A DNA stretch of 64,000 nt from Mactra quadrangularis (Eukaryota; Mollusca; Bivalvia; Venerida; Mactridae). Within the stretch, counting starts at the first letter, position 1. Every line of letters starts with the position of its first letter. Shown piece by piece: positions 61,999 through 64,000 of the stretch. The notes beneath the pieces are model-generated. The model saw only the letters and a program-made list of their open reading frames with translations. It ran no database searches and was not told the DNA's origin. The translations under genes and the position numbers were made by a program. The stretch lies in assembly GCA_025267735.1 (NCBI GenBank), contig CM046301.1, forward strand, positions 64,685,872 through 64,749,871, written 5' to 3'.

Positions 61999-62694
61999 CA
62001 ATATAGTTGTTACTAAAATAGAGAATTGTACATTAAATCTAGATAATCCTGTATTTATGAATATGTACGTATTACAATATTTGTGTAAATTTGTAACAAT
62101 TTTATCATATGCAATATTTTTATATTATTTATGATAAATCTGTTCATATAATTGTGAAATATTATTTCAACGATCATCATCAATTGCTTAAATATAATGT
62201 TGTGCCCCCACCTCCAAACAAACAAACAAACAAAAAAAAACTTTTAAGGGAGTAGTTGGGAAAATATCATAATAAAAAGTAAGTGAAAAAACTATTTTAA
62301 ATTTGAATAAAATAACTTTATGCCATATTACTTGTTTTAGAATATTTACTTACAGTGTGATACCGCGTACAATAAAGCTGTGTCATGTGTTTGTTTATCA
62401 GTTTTCAATTTTCTCGTTATGTCTTCATTATCTTCAACATATAGTGCTTGTTCAACAACTATCTGCTAAAACATTGTTTGACTTTTCAGCGTTAATGTTT
62501 TTAAATAAAACTGACTTTAAATGTTGATAGTGGAAAACCACAATTTATGTAATGAATAATTTGTCAGATATTTCAGTGTTTGGATTTGTTTTCTGTTGGG
62601 CATGATTAGAACTACCCTTGTTTGTAATATTACACTATCACTATTATTAATGTAATGGATTGTTTTATCCTAACTTTATACTCGTATAAACAAT

Positions 62695-62700
62695 AATAAA
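62695..62700 (+). terminator. Poly(A) signal of copy D
   Basis: AATAAA in CAATAATAAAACAGCAGTGT lies 697 bp after the stop, aligned with copy C. Confidence 0.55.
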
Positions 62701-63091
62701 ACAGCAGTGTTTTGTCATTTATTGTTCCCATCTTATTTGGTATATCTATATACAAGAGTTTAATCAGAGCAATCTGAACAACTTTGGCATCAAACAACGT
62801 TATTTCTTTGATAAACTAACGATTTCTCAAGGTTGTTTTGCATTCCTTTGTCCATAAAAGGATCGAGGAAATCGTTTATATCTAAATATCCGAGCGCAAT
62901 TTAGATCGATCAAAACGTTTGTAATTTAATGCGCCCGATTTCATTGACCAAAAAAAATCAGTTATATTAAACTGAGGTTTATTTGAGTTCAGATTATAAT
63001 GGTAATGCTGTTGTGTGTATGATATATATTAATATTTAGTATTGTTGGTCTCGAACTAGACTACCATACATTGTATATTTCGATGGAAATA

Positions 63092-63380
63092 ACGTGGTAG
63101 CAACACATCATATAAATAATATGACTGCGGCCAGTCAACTTAATCACGGTTCCTCGAAATTTTGAATCGTTGGATTAAGCTGTTACACAGTTATTAGCAT
63201 TGAAAGTATTATTACTTTGGTCAGTTACTTGCTCTACATGGTTTTGAATCAGTGGTAGGAGGGAGAAATTGTCGTATAAATTATTTCATGACCAAGCTCC
63301 AACACGGTATGCCCCACCTGGGAATTGAACTACTACCATCGATCAGTAGACTTTTGCGCTCGACTGAGCTTCCCGAGTTG
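63092..63380 (-). mobile_element. Family-2 SINE
   Basis: The reverse tail AACGTGGTAGCAACACATCA, body TCAGTTACTTGCTCTACATG and head (reverse B box GGGAATTGAACTACTACC, reverse A box GCGCTCGACTGAGCTTCCCG) are all visible. This is the intact counterpart of the headless copy at 44382-44605. Confidence 0.7.
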
Positions 63381-64000
63381 CTATGCACTGTTCTGCTTGT
63401 TATATAAATGATGCAAGTGAAGTAACAAGTATTGGTATGATACATCTTCATCATATTTATAACCGGTTTTATATACAAGTATTTTTGTATCATCGCAAAA
63501 CTAAAGTGGTAGATTAACTATGACGATTTCAAAGAAGCATCACTTCATGGTTGGTACATTATGACGATCTAGAGAATATACAGATTATATTTTGTCAAAG
63601 TTTACTTGAAGTAAACAAGAAACATAATCTAATGTGATTGTTTCAACCATTGAACTTGACAACATAATTATGTATAACATCATAACCCAGCGACAAAGCC
63701 AGATTCTACAGACACGTCATCTATTATTACAACTAATAAAGTAAACAATGATTTGTTTTTCACCGATTACTTTTCTGGACTAATACTTAAATGTCATCAA
63801 AAAACGCGTAAGATAACCTTTACATTTTTTCAATAAAATTATTTGACCCAACGAATTTTGATCCTTTGCACAACAATTGAATCGAGTGATACATTTTGTA
63901 CTGCTTAGATATATTTTGTACAAAGGCTTTGAAGTAAACAGTTCTACTTCAAGCTTATGTGCGTTTTTCAAACTAAGAGATGTAAAAGTTATTTTATGCA

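Larger units (their letters stand above)
1..64000 (+). repeat. Tandem array of four C1q-gene units
   Basis: The window is one segmental tandem array in head-to-tail orientation. Unit A covers 1-13860, B about 13861-39345, C about 39346-58245, and D runs from about 58246 past the window end. Matching anchors are the 'TTGCTGATGNAC' unit starts (1, 13866, 39352, 58251), the gene starts (3255, 15961, 41835, 60540) and the spacer motif 'GCATGGCACGATACTG' (near 10338, 33847, 54648). Units differ in length mainly through transposon insertions. C and D are clearly the closest pair. Unit borders are a convention, since the array probably continues on both sides. Confidence 0.85.
61999..64000 (+). other. 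3' UTR and downstream flank of copy D
   Basis: This contains the 3' UTR to about 62700 and a family-2 SINE (63092-63380), then sequence matching 6400-7000 of unit A. Frames at 62303-62527 and 63281-63971 are repeat-derived or not conserved. No further gene is seen before the window ends. Confidence 0.6.

Overview
This is a eukaryotic, AT-rich, intron-containing and very repeat-rich window. Gene type and repeats point to a bivalve mollusc: lineage-expanded C1q-domain (C1qDC) genes with a coiled-coil stalk instead of collagen, and tRNA-derived SINEs ending in a 'TACGGCGTTAA'-type tail. The species cannot be named from this sequence alone.

The only genes I can support are four tandem, same-strand (+) copies of one two-exon secreted C1q-domain gene, called A (3255-4924), B (15961-17548), C (41835-43302) and D (60540-61998). 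In each, exon 1 (always 334 bp) encodes a signal peptide and a charged alpha-helical stalk. A phase-1 GT-AG intron follows, and exon 2 encodes the C1q head. A TATA box lies 199-209 bp before every ATG, and a homologous AATAAA lies about 610-705 bp after every stop. Predicted proteins are 253-256 aa and probably oligomerise through the stalk as pattern-recognition lectins.

The genes sit in a larger tandem array. Each unit is a 5' flank, gene, 3' flank and a 4-5 kb spacer: A 1-13860, B about 13861-39345, C about 39346-58245, D about 58246 to beyond the window. Unit B is inflated by about 13 kb of insertions (22499-35923) and unit C by about 7 kb. I see no other convincing coding sequence; short ORFs in the flanks are not kept open between copies.

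Mobile DNA fills the flanks. It includes a pogo/Tigger-like MITE (563-1580), a hAT-like MITE with 8-bp duplications inside the copy B intron (16899-17021), a 3.16-kb TTAA-flanked element with identical 26-bp ends (22499-25656) and Tc1/mariner-like MITEs. Two elements (33862-35923, 49231-53186) share GCGAGCGCTCG-rich ends and CTG flanks; the second contains a near-perfect palindrome of about 900 bp. There are also six copies of a 200-230 bp GTGTTCA-ended MITE and at least three SINE families sharing one tail type.

The most interesting signal is in copies C and D, the youngest pair. They differ by about 2-3% in exon 1, intron and flanks but by about 11% in the C1q exon, mostly at amino-acid-changing positions. 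The exon patchwork across the four copies suggests that the ligand-binding head is diversified by exon-limited gene conversion and/or selection while the stalk is held constant. All counts were made by eye and should be recomputed.
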